This document shows positions 35,110-47,547 of a DNA stretch of 64,000 nucleotides, one piece after another (position 1 is the stretch's first letter; every line of letters starts with the position of its first letter). The stretch is taken from contig OZ020194.1 of assembly GCA_963971165.1 (NCBI GenBank), positions 82,523,353 through 82,587,352 of the forward strand. Direction: 5' to 3'. The translations under genes were made by a program, and so were the position numbers. The stretch is from Philopedon plagiatum. Lineage: Eukaryota; Arthropoda; Insecta; Coleoptera; Curculionidae. The notes beneath the pieces are model-generated. The model worked only from the letters and a program-made list of their open reading frames with translations, ran no database searches and had not been told where the DNA came from.

Positions 35110-36705
35110 CTGAAACAAACAGAATATGAAAACATTTTCAATATATTTGATTATTATTTTTTTAAATTATTATGATTTATAAAGGGTGTGATTTCTGTCT
35201 TAATTATTATAAAACTTAACCATGTACTAGAAACTTATACTTGAATGATTGTTAAGGACTGCTACATAAATACTGATGGAGGATCTAATTTTTCCGAATT
35301 TTTTGAATACATTGACTTTTTTTATTTTACTGTGTTTTTAACATTAATAAACCAGTGCAATCGATGTTAATAAAGTACCTAATAGTTTTTTATTGTTTCA
35401 TCGATAATTTTTTTTTCATCATAATAATTCACAGCGTTTTAGCGTTACTTTTATATAAAAATAAATATTTTTTAATCCCTAAATGTTGGGATTGGGATTG
35501 ACGCATTTCTTGGCGAATCGGTATATATTTTGATTATTTCTCTGGGTTTTGTAAATATTTATTACTGATCAAACTTGGACCAGTCAGAACGCAAAACCTC
35601 AGGCATGCCGCGAATTTTTCTTTTAATTTACAGCCAATTAAAACAGCAGAGCAAGTATCAAGTTGACAAGCCATTAAGCCACAAGACTCCATGTTTAGCC
35701 AAGCTTTAGTTTAAGCATTTTATTACCTATTTTACACTAATAAATATGATTTTTTTAGAATTGGTTAACTGAGCAACGCTTGAGGCCGGGTTAAATAATT
35801 ACAATTTTTTTGTAGAAAAAACGTTTTGGAATTAAATAACTGCTTCGTGTCGTGTTACACCAAAACTTCATTGATTTATTATACTTTTATTCTATGTAAT
35901 TCCTTCTCTTTCTTTTGTGAAAAGTAAAAAGATTTATTTGTTTGATATAGTATTTTAAGGGCTTCTAATATTTCTTAACAAATTCGTCTTGTTTATTGCC
36001 TGTACACAAGATTTCAATTCTCAGTACCTCTACTGGGGCAGGATGTTTAAATTATTTGACTTAAAATCATTAAAAAAGCCGGAAATATAAACTTCACAAA
36101 TATATTTCTGAATGTGACAAAATCTTAAAAAATTATCGGAATGTCAGAACCAAAAGAACAAAAAAAAATTATTCCCACAATCATTTTTCCCCCACAAAGA
36201 AGTTTTCGTACATTTCTAAATTTTAAAAATCTTAAAAGGCCAGAGGAGAAAAAGCAAATTATATCCAGTGTCTTGCAGGGTTTTAACACAATTTAGGCAG
36301 CTTTCTCTAAAAACTGATTAGAATACCGCAAGGAAATTTTAAGTTAAATAGGATATCGCAATATTGTGGAGGATAGTATGAGCAAAGTATGAGTATGGTG
36401 AATAAAAATATCCATTTCTACAGGTTTTTTGAATAATGTTGTTGCTCAGTTATTTGCTAGAAAAAAAAAACATGATAGGTATATCTATTTATTTAAGAAA
36501 TTAAAATTTTCTGTTCATGCAATTTTCGCAGAATTTATATTTAAGGGATGTATATGGTTATTGATTGTTCTTGGATCAATAGATAACTTTTTTAGTTGAA
36601 TAGATAGAAAAGTGTTTAAATTAGAAAACTTGTAGACTTATAGAAGAACCATCAGGAAACGTAACTGAAAAAGCAATTTAACATCAAATCAGCAAGTTTT
36701 GAATT
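35110..36705. other. Upstream of the NPDC1-like exons (intron expected), no exon found
   Basis: The exon ending at 35109 starts with an intact acceptor, so an upstream exon must exist. I looked for a membrane-spanning - strand frame here and did not find one. Sequence is AT-rich without defined elements. Confidence 0.4.
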
Positions 36706-36852
36706 CATCCATTCATACCTAGGGTCTCCAGATTATGGAACAAATTACCTGCCGATTGTTTCCCTTCCCCTCCCAACCTGCAAACTTTTAAATACTGTGT
36801 CAATAGATTACATTTCGCTTTTTTCAGATGTCCACGGTACGTTAGTACTTAG
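36706..36852 (+). pseudogene. LINE ORF2 C-terminal fragment
   Basis: An open 48-codon stretch ending at TAG: VSRLWNKLPADCFP then PNLQTFKYCVNRLHF. The RLWNKLP...FK..VN motif is the usual end of Jockey/CR1-type ORF2 proteins. No polymerase part is attached, as expected for a 5'-truncated copy. Confidence 0.7.
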
Positions 36853-38593
36853 GCTGAAAGTATAAATATGTAGTTTATGTATGTAGTAAAAATCAAAGGG
36901 AATTTTGCGCCACCCTCTATTACAAAATGACATTATTCTTGTGTTTCATAAAAACAGACGTTAATCCTCTATAACGTAGCTTCATTTATTGCCATAAAAG
37001 CAGATATACACTACAGGGTGTTTCATCCAAGGGGAAGGAATGAACTGTAAATTTGTTCCGCGATAGCAAGAAATCAGCAAAGAATGAATTATTAACATAT
37101 TGTTTTAAGAGCAGTATTTACCTTGTCACAATGTTAAAAAACATGTTCAAGTGACAAAGTCAAAAGGGGCAATTTTTTTAATTTCTTGTACGCCACTGCA
37201 GTTGCTGTATTTTCTTCTTCGGATAAACAGTAAACCAGAAAAAAGAACACGCTTCAGTTATAAAAACCTTATTTTACAAAGAAAAACCTCTTCGGTTTAT
37301 GGTGTTATTATCGGATCTCATTTCTTACCCTTGTGCAATCATCTACAAAAAGATTAGCTGTATCAAATTGCGCTCTAACGTAAAAGATTAAATAAAATCT
37401 GTACATAAAACGCGTCCTGAAAAATTGTTTCTACTAAATTTTTAATTAACTTAGTAGGGGGTAAATGTATTGATAAAGTGCCAGGCGCAAAAAGTTTATT
37501 TAGAAATTTAAAAAAAAAACGAGTGATGGAATATAGTATTCTAGTCAAAGTTTTTTTTAGCAATCGTGAATATGCATATAATCCAAATGGGGACTAAAGT
37601 GGTTCATTTAATCCCTAGGGACTAAAGTGTATCTAACAACGCATAATTAAAAAACGTCATATTTGAAAAAATTTTATTTACTTGTTTATATTTAAAAGAA
37701 TGTTTACATTAGCACAATTTACAATATTAAATAATCGATTTATTTTATCGACAGTATGCTGTAAGCCCCTACTTGATGTGGAAGTACATGTGAATAGCTT
37801 TAAAAACTAGCCTACAAGCTTGTCCGGAAGTGTTTCCAAACGGTCCGGGAATTTGGAATGCTTCCATATCACCATGTCCAAATATTTTGTCGGCTATAGT
37901 ATTTTTTTATAATTTATGGAATTTTTAAAGTACCCCTCGGCGACGGCTGCCAATTTGGTGAGAGTCCTGGACAGCAAAGGGGATGCATATGCATATATGC
38001 ATGTATTTTACAGAAAATTATAACTTTTAAACAGAGATAAAAAAGAATTTACCATTTTTTTCCCGAAAAATGAACTTTTAAAATATGTTCTTTGAAATTT
38101 TTTCTAAAGTGCGTTTTGAACTGTAAAGGTTAAAGAGATCGTATTAGAAAAATTAAGAAAAAGGCCTTGAGCGAATCTAAACAAATCCCGAGCGAACCTG
38201 CCTTTCGCCATTCTTTGATTTGGTCGGGTTTGCTTAGGGTCTTTTCTATCTTTTGTTTACATCTAAACCATTAGAATCTGGCACCTACATAAAAAGTCAG
38301 TATTACAAACTCGAAAATATATTCCGAATACTCTGAGCTTCGCCAGTAGACCATAACAATGTCATTCTATAATGTTTTTCAAAATAAAAATACTTGGATT
38401 TTTGAAAAATTTTCCTAGGTAGGTCAAGTTATACCTATCTTTTTCTTAGAGTCTTCAATCCTGAAATTGGTTAGACGTAACCCTCCATCTTTAGTAAGAC
38501 GATGCCAAATTCCTAGCTAACCTTATCTATATCTTTGATTCAAACCACTGCCTTGTCTCCCCTTTGCCATTCCCTTCACAATCAACTGGGTTA
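36853..38593. other. Intergenic or intronic, repeats only
   Basis: Contains a CTACAGGGTGTTTCATCC motif at about 37010 like the ends of some DNA transposons, and at 38165-38275 the third diverged copy of the module described at 31745. No gene was recognised. Confidence 0.45.
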
Positions 38594-39290
38594 GACCGCC
38601 ATGTCTTATGTATGTCCGATCGTTTTATCTCTTCTTTTCTGTAATGTACTCCAAATGGTCCTTCCTTTCATGACTCGATTCAGCACTTCATCATCTGTGA
38701 TCCCGTCTACCCAACTTACCTTCATCATTCTTCTGTAGCACCACATGTCTATATGATGTTTCCTGACTTGATTCATTGCTTGGGCTTCTATGTACTGATT
38801 AAAAATTATGGGTGCATCCCTGTCTAACTCCCTTACCAATTTTTGCTCCTTCTTTCCGCTCATCTAGCCTAATTACGGCTTTTTAATCCTCGTACAGGTT
38901 GTCGATTACTCGCCTATTCTTAAACTTTACACCTGTCGCTCTCAGTATGCTAAAAAAAATTTGCACTCCATATTGTCGAATGCCTTTTTCAAATCCACAA
39001 ATGCGAAGTTAACTTTCCAGTTCCAGACCGTTCCTCTATTACTGTTCGCAAGGCCAGTATCGTTTCTCGTATTCCTCTGTTCCTTCTGAATCTAAACTTG
39101 TCATCCGCAAGGCTACCTTCTGTAATTGTTTCGGATTAGGATATTAGAAGCGTGTGGTAATAAATTAATCGTCCCATGATTTTCGCAAACATTTACCCCT
39201 ACCACTTTTGGTAATGTTATTATTACACTCTTCTGGAAGTCCCTCGGTATTTCATTTATGCCTCCAGCCTTGTGGCTTATACTTATAGCC
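38594..39290 (-). pseudogene. RTE-like LINE reverse transcriptase relic
   Basis: On the - strand the order is AGGINEIPRDFQKSVIITLP (about 39280-39200), then DDKFRFRRNRGIRETILALR (about 39100-39040, the usual QFGFRKxxGTREAIxALR block), VDLKKAFDNMECKF (about 39000-38960, first catalytic Asp), a gap, and finally MWCYRRMMKVSWVDGITDDE with EVLNRV (38606-38863), the C-terminal tail found in many insect LINE copies. The central GVPQG and FADD boxes are lost, and frames change repeatedly. It is a dead, internally deleted copy. Confidence 0.8.
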
Positions 39291-41309
39291 ACAAATAAAA
39301 TTTGACTTCAGATCATCGACATGGAGACATTCTTACGAAAACAACTTATAATGTTAAGTAAGATCATCTAAATCGGACCATATAAAGGTTCAGAAAATAA
39401 CTAATAAAAGTAGAACCTGACAAGAATTGCTTAACATTCAAGTAGAATGGCTTATTGCATTTCATTTACAACTTGTTCAAAATATTGCAAATGAACACCC
39501 TATTTGTTACTCTCATATTAGGTCTAATTTAGCATAACTAAACTATTAACCTATTAAGCTGTCTGATCAATTTTATGCAAATCGGTTAAAAAGAGCTTTA
39601 GTTACAGATCATCGAAGGTGGTGCTTAATTGGGTGCTTACAACAAACTTGGATAGAGGATATACTTTACCTCAGAAGATTTAAAACTGTTATACTCGTAG
39701 TTATTTTAGAGTTATTTAATGATTGGATTAAGGTAGTTATTTTTTACTAATTTTCTGTACATTAAAAACCTTGAGGAATGTTTGTATTTCAGTTTGTTGC
39801 TAGAAATAGATTTTTTAAAATTCTTTACTAAAATAATACCTAATACCTAGGTGTTAATTTTTGAAATTAATATATTAATTATTTGTTATAGGCGTAGTAG
39901 CAAGGCATGTCCGGAGAGACTGCTTGGTGGATTTATTTTAGTGTGTGGGACGAAGGTATTATTACAAAGATTTTAGACATGGAAAGAAATTGTTTTAAAA
40001 AATCATTAAAATTTCAAGAGGACGGCAAACATCCCGACGCACTCTCGACAAGCCCTTCAACTTATTTATTATTAATATTTTATATTTTAAACAATTTTAG
40101 ATGTTTTATAAAGTTCTAAGTTAATTTTTGACGATTCAGATGCTTAAAGCTGCTTACAGCGATCATATTTAAGCACACAATCATGAGGTCATGCCGGTCA
40201 TGCGTACCTACAGCGTCTATCAGCAAAATGTTACGGGGAAAAATCAAGTAGAAATATTAATTTTACACGTTATTTTGATTTCAGCGAATTTTTCAATATG
40301 AATTTTTACACGTGATCAGTTATATGATCACAGTCCTGTGCTTGTCAAAAATTTAGAACAAAACGATGAAAAAGATTGAATTGCCGAACATACTATTGAA
40401 CCAGAAATCGTTCAAAAATCGAATGAAAATATTAAAATTTTGGTTAACTTTGAAAAATGCATGACTAATTTTGTGCATAAAGAAATGTTGCCTTGAAATT
40501 CCTATAGATTCTGTAACCATGAAAACGTATCAATTTTGTATTGTCAAACTTGATGCGTGTCAACATAATTTGTTGGTTTTTAAAAAAATTCAAGCTATAT
40601 ACTATTTTGTATCTAGTAAAAAAGTTCAAAGTAATTAATGACGACGAATTTTCAATTCCTGGAACTCTTTCAGAACTGGCATTGGCGGAAGCAGTAAATA
40701 CTGTCACATTAGATACACTTCCAAATAAATCAAGACAAAGATTTGAATATGCATAAAATCGTTTTATGATCTATCGCAAGAACAAAAATACGAGTTCTTA
40801 CTCGGAAATATTAGTTCCTTGCAGTACAGAAATAAATATTACCTAACACTTATTTTTCGTTGCCTAGTAACGACTAGATGTCTGGTAATATTAACTTTTT
40901 CTACAAAGAATGTCAAAATTTTTGAAGAATCGTCCGAAAAATGTATTACAGGTATCACCCCTAAATACATCTTGTCTTAAAAAAATTGGATACAATTTTG
41001 GACATAAAAATATATGACGTATGTAGGTAATGTAAGACAAAAAAAAAACTACCTCGCAGTAAGCTCTTAAAATTTTTCCGCATGTCGTTGTTAATTCATT
41101 TTATAAAACTATCCCTTAACCTGTTACCATAAACTCTTATCACCTGTAGAATTTTGATTGATTCATAACAGGCAATTTAAATTTTGTAATAATACAGGGT
41201 TTAATATAAAATTCCTATTTACATTGTTACTTTAAAAAAAAAATTATCTTACTTATCCCTGCCCAGATGGCAATTTTCTAAGGATGTAGACGATTTTCTA
41301 TAAAGAAAT
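39291..41309. other. No confirmed gene; weak recombinase-like fragment near 40660
   Basis: AT-rich. Around 40650-40800 the + strand reads ELALAEAVNTVTLDTLPNKS then RQRFEYA before a stop. The LP.KSR.R.E.AY pattern faintly recalls the N-terminal DNA-binding part of Crypton-type tyrosine recombinases. Frames are broken before and after. An ORF at 39907-40119 has no recognisable features. Confidence 0.3.
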
Positions 41310-41314
41310 GTGTA

Positions 41315-41880
41315 TTATTTGAGCTTTACATTCTCATCTGCTGCGAATTCACGTAACCAGAGAGGTGAATCCATGCCTCGTCGCTGAAAAAGTCTTCTCA
41401 AATCCATTATTATTGTTGTGTAGGTTATCCATAAACCATTGGGAAAACTGTACTCTCCGCACTGGCTCTTAGGAAGTAACTTATGTACAGACCTGAGACG
41501 GTAAGCATGAAGATGCCAGTCCGGTTTCAAAATTGTATTGCAAGTACCATAGGAAACATTCACTTGCTGACTTAGATGTCGAATTGGGGTTTGAGGCTGC
41601 CCTTCTATAAATTTGCCTTACTTTCTCAGTTTTTTCGTTGGTTCTGGCTTTTGGTCACTCACTGCCCTCTTTCCTATTAACATTACCGGTCTCTCTAATA
41701 AAGCTTACCCAATTTGATAAAACATGACGAAATTGGTGGTAGTCCACTAACTCTTTAGTTAGGAAACTCATCTTGAAATATCTCCAGAGCTTCATGTACT
41801 GAATTCACCCACTGGCCTTTAACTCCTCTACCACTTCTAAAGTAACTTTCTATAATAAACAATCTTTGCTATTTATTTTT
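41315..41880 (-). pseudogene. Mariner-like transposase, N-terminal fragment
   Basis: The - strand starts near 41880 with a helix-turn-helix part (FIRETGNVNRKEGSE near 41690, then KARTNEKTEKVRQI), then VNVSYGTCNTILKPDWHLHA, and then a decayed first catalytic region (LWLREFAADENVKLK). At least three frame changes. The layout matches insect IS630-type transposases with an N-terminal helix-turn-helix. The DDE core is missing. Confidence 0.7.
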
Positions 41881-43139
41881 CTAATTTTCATGATTTTTGA
41901 GAAAAAATATAATGCAGGTAAAAATTTAAATTGCTGAAATGCCGTACCTACTACTATGCTTACAGATCTCAAGAGGTTTTTGCACGCCAGTTAAACTGAA
42001 TTCCTTTGAACATTAATTAAAATTGCCAAGCCCTCGGCGTTCCGAAAGGAATTTGGGGCCTTAACACATAATACCTTGTTTAGGCAATATTAATTTTGGT
42101 ATTTAAATTTGAAAAATTCATTAAACATCCACTGCTAAAATCATTTACTTCATTTCCAATAAGTCTTAAAATTGCTCCCAGCGCAGCGTTGTCCTAATTT
42201 CCGGGTTCAGCATTAGAATACAGGGGTTTTAAAAACTGACAAATACGAAGCTTTGCTAGAAAATTGACTCCAAAAAGATAAAATTTGAACTTTGTATTTC
42301 CATTTCCGGATTCCACTTTATTTCCATATAACTAGAGCAAAACTCTTAATATAATCAAACATATTTTATGTTTTAGGTATCAAATAAGCTAACATCAAAA
42401 GCTTGAGGTAATAAATAAGCTAGCATCAAAATCTTGGAGAAACAGAGCTACCGAAAGGAAATATGTCTCAATTTGGACTTGCTGGGGAAGTTAATGCCTA
42501 AGATTGGCCCACAACACGTCATTACACAGATGAGAAATCTTGAGCGGAAGGACTTAAACCTAGGCGCGGAGCAGCAACTGGAGATGCCAGAATGGGACCC
42601 TGAATATCCTACCAATGTCCTCTTGACAAGCATTCCCCAAGATATTTGTCATTGCTTAGAGTAGGTAAAACTATTCATTCATGTCCCGAAACGTCGACTT
42701 TCAAGAGAATTATACGAATGCGAGAAAAATAGTGATATGGTGGGGATGATAAACGTCCTATAAACAAACTTTTTGGTAATTTTCTTTAGACAACATAAGG
42801 CAAAATAACTTCTTACAATAAAAATGTTAAAAAGTTTTAGTGGTATTATTATTTCGAACAAAACTTATCAAGGAAAAGGAGCCTGCCCAAAACTTTGAAG
42901 CTTAGGAACTTAGTAGTAGTTTTGTTTCAAGGAAATCCCGACTCGCCCAACTGTGAAACAAAATTGGAGATTTATTTAAGTTTGAAAATCGAAAACCTAA
43001 TAGATTTTGTACTGATACACTGTAATAAAGTGGTAAAATTATTACGTACCTATACAAATAACAAAGAGATGTTACGTATATAATAAAATAAAATTCGTCT
43101 ATCAGCATTGGTACTAGAAAGCGCAATCACAGTTATGTA
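41881..43139. other. No confirmed gene; one short open frame
   Basis: The + strand is open at 42434-42664 (76 codons, with PKIGPQHVITQMRNLE and PEWDPEYPTNVLLTSIP). Its composition looks protein-like, but I recognise no family and see no clear splice sites. A two-copy ~40-bp direct repeat (AGCTAACATCAAAA / AGCTAGCATCAAAA) lies at about 42385-42440. Confidence 0.3.
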
Positions 43140-43941
43140 CAGGGTCTTCCAACGAGGACTGAACAGGGGCTCATTTTTGAGCTTCCTTGTATTTAAAGAA
43201 AAATCTAAAATAGCCAATCGATGTACTTTTTCCTGCAGAATTCAAAAATGAAACAAAAAATTTATTTGAACCAGAAACAAAAGAGTTACGCTATGGATAA
43301 GGTGTTTTTTAAATGGAACATAGCTTTTTTTGTACGATTTTCGGAACGAGTGATTTTTTTTATGTCCGTTCAAAATCCTTCAAAGTCAAAAAATTTGACA
43401 AATTTACTATAATATTGCCGAAATGAAATATTCATTAGATGAGAGATTGCAGATTGTTATCTTGTTTTACAAATGCCAAGAAAATGCAAGAGAAGCAAGG
43501 AGAAGATTTATTGCAATCTCTCATCTAATGAATATTTCATTTCGGCAATATTATAGTAAATTTGTCAAATTTTTTGACGTTGAAGGATTTCAAGGTGATT
43601 TTACCTTTATTACCTAGTGTATGTTTCAAACAGGTTGAAGTTAAATTATACTGGATAAAACATTAAAATTTAATAAAAATAGCTGTCACAATATTAAATA
43701 TTTTAGTCAGAACGGACATAAAAAAAATCACTCGTTCCGAAAATCGTACAAAAAAAGCTATGTTCCATTTAAAAAACACCTTATCCATAGCGTAACTCTT
43801 TTGTTTCTGGATCAAATAAATTTTTGGTTTCATTTTTGAATTCTGCAGGAAAAAGTACATCGATTGGCTATTTTAGATTTTTCTTTAAATACAAGGAAGC
43901 TCAAAAATGAGCCCCTGTTCAGTCCTCGTTGGAAGACCCTG
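43140..43941. mobile_element. MITE family M1, copy 1 (802 bp)
   Basis: TA then CAGGGTCTTCCAACGAGGAC; the right end is its exact complement, followed by TA at 43942. The inverted arms extend about 240 bp, to the CGTTCTGA/TGTCCGTTC region. Inside, from 43423, the + strand reads MKYSLDERLQIVILFYKCQE then NAREARRRFI, the helix-turn-helix start of an IS630/mariner-like transposase. An inverted copy of that gene start follows at 43512-43555, so the middle is itself palindromic. Confidence 0.85.
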
Positions 43942-44259
43942 TACAATAATTTTTTTCCAATTTTTTTTTTCAACGATAGGGATGCTCTAAAAATATATTA
44001 TTTTCAAATTTTCTGGGCGCTTATTGTCATCTTAAGCGGCCCCCAAATGATCAGTATACTGTCAGTATTTCGGTTCATCAGTAGGCTGTCAGTATACTAA
44101 TAATATACATCACACGATCAATACTTTTATTAGTATCAAACCCAACCCAACCTGAGAATCCATCAGGAATACAGTCCATTAGTATTTGTCCCCATTCAAT
44201 CAGTAATACTGTCAATAATAAAAAATACTATCAATCTGATTGATCGTCTGACGTTATCA
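43942..44259. other. Repeat-rich spacer
   Basis: Short words such as ATCAGTATACTGTCAGTATT and ACACGATCAATAC recur. They resemble the interior of the PIF/Harbinger-like element at 51292. It may be one side of a related element split by the hAT-like MITE. Confidence 0.35.
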
Positions 44260-44878
44260 CAGGCGCGGCCCGTGAAATTTTAGATGTGTCGTATCTCAGT
44301 TCCTACGCATGGGACTCACACCAAATTATACGATGTTACTATTGGGTACTATAGAAACATTTTGGTAAAAAATATTTCATTTTAAAATTTGCGAAAAAAA
44401 GTTAATTTTTTGGGCCGCTCCACCGGAGACCTAGAAAGTTCTGAAGAAAATTTTACTTCCAAGCTTTTTTCATAAATTTTATCACGTTTTATCGATAGAA
44501 TTCAAATTTCATTGAATTACCTCTATCTTGAAATTAACTAGTTTTTAAAATTTTTGCCCTAAAATATTTTGTCTAAGAAATAATTTAAAATGTCATTTCT
44601 TTAAGGAAAATTAGAATATTTTCACGAAGTTTGGAATTTGTCGATAAAATCTGATAAAATTTATGGAAAAAGCTTGGAAGTAAAATATTCTTCAGAACTT
44701 TGTTAGATCTCAGGTGAAGCGGCCCAAAAAATTAACTTTTTTTCGCAAATTTTAAAATTAAATATTTTTTTACCAAAATGTCTCTAGTGTACTCAATAGT
44801 AACATCCTATAATTTGATGTGGGTCCCATGCGTAGGAACTGAGATACGGCACATCTAAAATTTCACGGGCCGCGCCTG
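44260..44878. mobile_element. hAT-like MITE, 619 bp, 8-bp target duplication
   Basis: Ends CAGGCGCGGCCCGTGAAATT are inverted, and the arms run about 225 bp each (TTTTAGATGTGTCGTATCTC through GAAGTAAAAT). CGTTATCA at 44252-44259 is repeated exactly at 44879-44886. An 8-bp duplication plus CAG-starting ends fits the hAT superfamily. No transposase is encoded. Confidence 0.85.
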
Positions 44879-46588
44879 CGTTATCAGTGTTATCACTTTC
44901 GGGCAGTATTATTAGTTGCTGTCATGAGACGACTTACCATTGTTGATAAAAAAAATTCTACTAGAGTGCGCAAAGTGATACTTTTCGTCGCCGAGAGCTA
45001 CATAGATGATTCCACAAATTAAAAAAAGGATATATCGAATAAAATATTGACCACGAGCAACTGCCCTTCTGAGTTAAGTCAATCTTCATCAAGCCGTAAA
45101 AAAAGGTCTTCCATAAGCCACCCGTTAAATGAAATGATCGGATCTACAATCAATTTGCAAAATATTAATAATTGTTCTTTTGTGATAAATATCAATAAGA
45201 AATAATTCAATTTTCTGTTATTATTACTATGTAAATTGTTGTTGTAGTTCTTTCTAGTTTCGTTAAAGATCCTTAAAAAATAATCATTGTTTTTGTTTTC
45301 GTTGTAATCTGACGCTCGTAGAAAACATATTCTTCCTAACGCATGCGCACAGTACTTTTTCCGCACTTGACTGATTGTGCAACGGCAGTCGCGTGCGGAA
45401 AAATATCACTTTGCGCATTTGTTAGGAAAATAACTATTTACATGCTCCTTAGAAGCAATTTTACCAGCATTCAAATTTAGAAATATTAAAATTACAGATT
45501 TTCTTCTGTTCGCCTGTCCTTGTATAGGCCGATATAAAATTATATTAATATTGTTTTCAAAAAAACAAAATAACGTTGTTGTGAAATTCCTCGCTTTGCC
45601 GTCCAACTTTTGTATCTTTTAAGTAGATGGTATTTGTTATTCGATCAGACAGACCTACGGTGCGATTTGTATCAATTCCTGTAATTTCTTTTTAAACTCT
45701 TGGATATGCTTCACCTAGCTTAAAAATCAGCTATTCGTTCAGGAGGCAACGCTAAGGTTACTGTTAGTCCGAGAGGCGAGCATCAAATACTATATATCTA
45801 ACAACAAAAAACTGCGTGAGTTAGCATTGATGTCTCAATTGATGTAGACGAACACGGAGCAACCGTTATTATGATGATAACTTAGCCGGGACATTATTTG
45901 GACGTCATTTCCGGTTACATTTTTGACTGTCTTATCTCATGGGCCACAAAAATGAAATTGATTGGGTTATGCTAACCAATGTTCGGACTAAATCGGACTA
46001 AATTAGCATTATAATCCCGCTATGAAACATTCAAATTTTTTGTGTGTTTGATTATACAGTCTGTACGTGGATGGGGTTTAGAAGTGGACAAATTGACCAA
46101 CTTGTGCAAGATATGTAAAAATGTCACTCCGAATAAAAGTTCTTGCTTGTAAAATAAATAAGATTCGCGTTATGAAGAATTTAAATTTTTATACATAAAA
46201 AATACGAAAACGTTATTTTGCGTTAGAGTAAACATACCTTGTTCATCATTTTCTACCAAAAAACAGAACAAATATGAAATAAGGTTTAAATTAAACCTTA
46301 CGTCGAAGTAGAAGGTTTCATTAAAAAATTTAAACATTAAAGGTAACGAGTTTTATCACATTATTTTTTTAAAGTCCCCAATATTCCCTCTTACACCTTT
46401 AATCAGAGTACCTACTAGTTTCTACATATTAAACAACAATGACATCTATAGACCTCTTTGTTAATGTATTTAGTCTTTATTAAATAAAGCAATTATGTAA
46501 TTCAAAATAGTTCTTATATTCAAGTGCAATTTTTAAATAACCCAAACATTTAATTAACAAGAATATGATATAAACTAAGCAATAGGTA
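44879..46588. other. No gene recognised; small inverted repeat
   Basis: GTGCGCAAAGTGATACTTTT at 44966 and its complement (AAAAATATCACTTTGCGCA) at about 45400 are inverted and could be ends of a small degraded element of about 450 bp. The rest is AT-rich with no convincing coding frame. Confidence 0.4.
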
Positions 46589-46957
46589 CAGGGTCTTCCA
46601 ACGAGGACCGAACAGGGGCTCATTTTTGAGCTTCCTTGTATTTAAAGAAAAATCTAAAATAGCCAATCGATGTACTTTTTCCTGCAGAATTCAAAAATGA
46701 AACCAAAAATTTATTTGAACCAGAAACAAAAGAGTTACGCTATGGACAAGGTGTTTTTTAAATGGAACATAGCTTTTTTTATACGATTTTCGGAACGAGT
46801 GATTTTTTTTATGTCCGTTCTGATTAAAATATTTAATATTGTGTATAATTTAACTTCAACCTGTTTGAAACATACACTAGGTAATAAAGGTAAAATCACC
46901 TTGAAATCCTTCAAAGTCAAAAAATTTGACAAATTTACTAAAATCAACGATATATTG

Positions 46958-47035
<78 letters not shown>

Positions 47036-47540
47036 CTGTGAAAATTTGCAATAAATCTTCTCCTTGCTTCTCTTGCATTTTCTTGGCATTTGTAGAACAA
47101 GATAACAATCTGCAATCTCTCATCTAATGAATATTTCATTTCGGCAATATTATAGTAAATTTGTCAAATTTTTTGACTTTGAAGGATTTCAAGGTGATTT
47201 TACCTTCATTACCTAGTGTATGTTTCAAACAGGTTGAAGTTAAATTATACTGGATAAAACATTAAAATTTAATAAAAATAGCTGTCACAATATTAAATAT
47301 TTTAATCAGAACGGACATAAAAAAAATCACTCGTTCCGAAAATCGTATAAAAAAAGCTATGTTCCCTTTAAAAAACACCTTATCCATAGCGTAACTCTTT
47401 TGTTTCTGGTTCAAATAAATTTTTGGTTTCATTTTTGAATTCTGCAGGAAAAAGTACATCGATTGGCTATTTTAGATTTTTCTTTAAATACAAGGAAGCT
47501 CAAAAATGAGCCCCTGTTCAGTCCTCGTTGGAAGACCCTG
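46589..47540. mobile_element. MITE family M1, copy 2 (952 bp)
   Basis: Same ends as 43140-43941 and TA on both sides (46587-46588 and 47541-47542). The transposase start is here on the - strand (MKYSLDERLQIVILFYKCQE from 47139) and is cut by a (TA)n tract at 46963-47031. The arms are about 240 bp and very similar to copy 1, in which the gene start faces the other way. Confidence 0.85.
46963..47031. repeat. (TA)n microsatellite, 69 bp
   Basis: Interrupts the helix-turn-helix remnant in MITE M1 copy 2. Confidence 0.97.
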
Positions 47541-47547
47541 TACAACA

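Noticed and set aside
43221..43412. Recurring 63-65 codon frames (also near 43663, 46670, 47262)
   Set aside because: They are the arms of MITE M1 read through, not separate genes.
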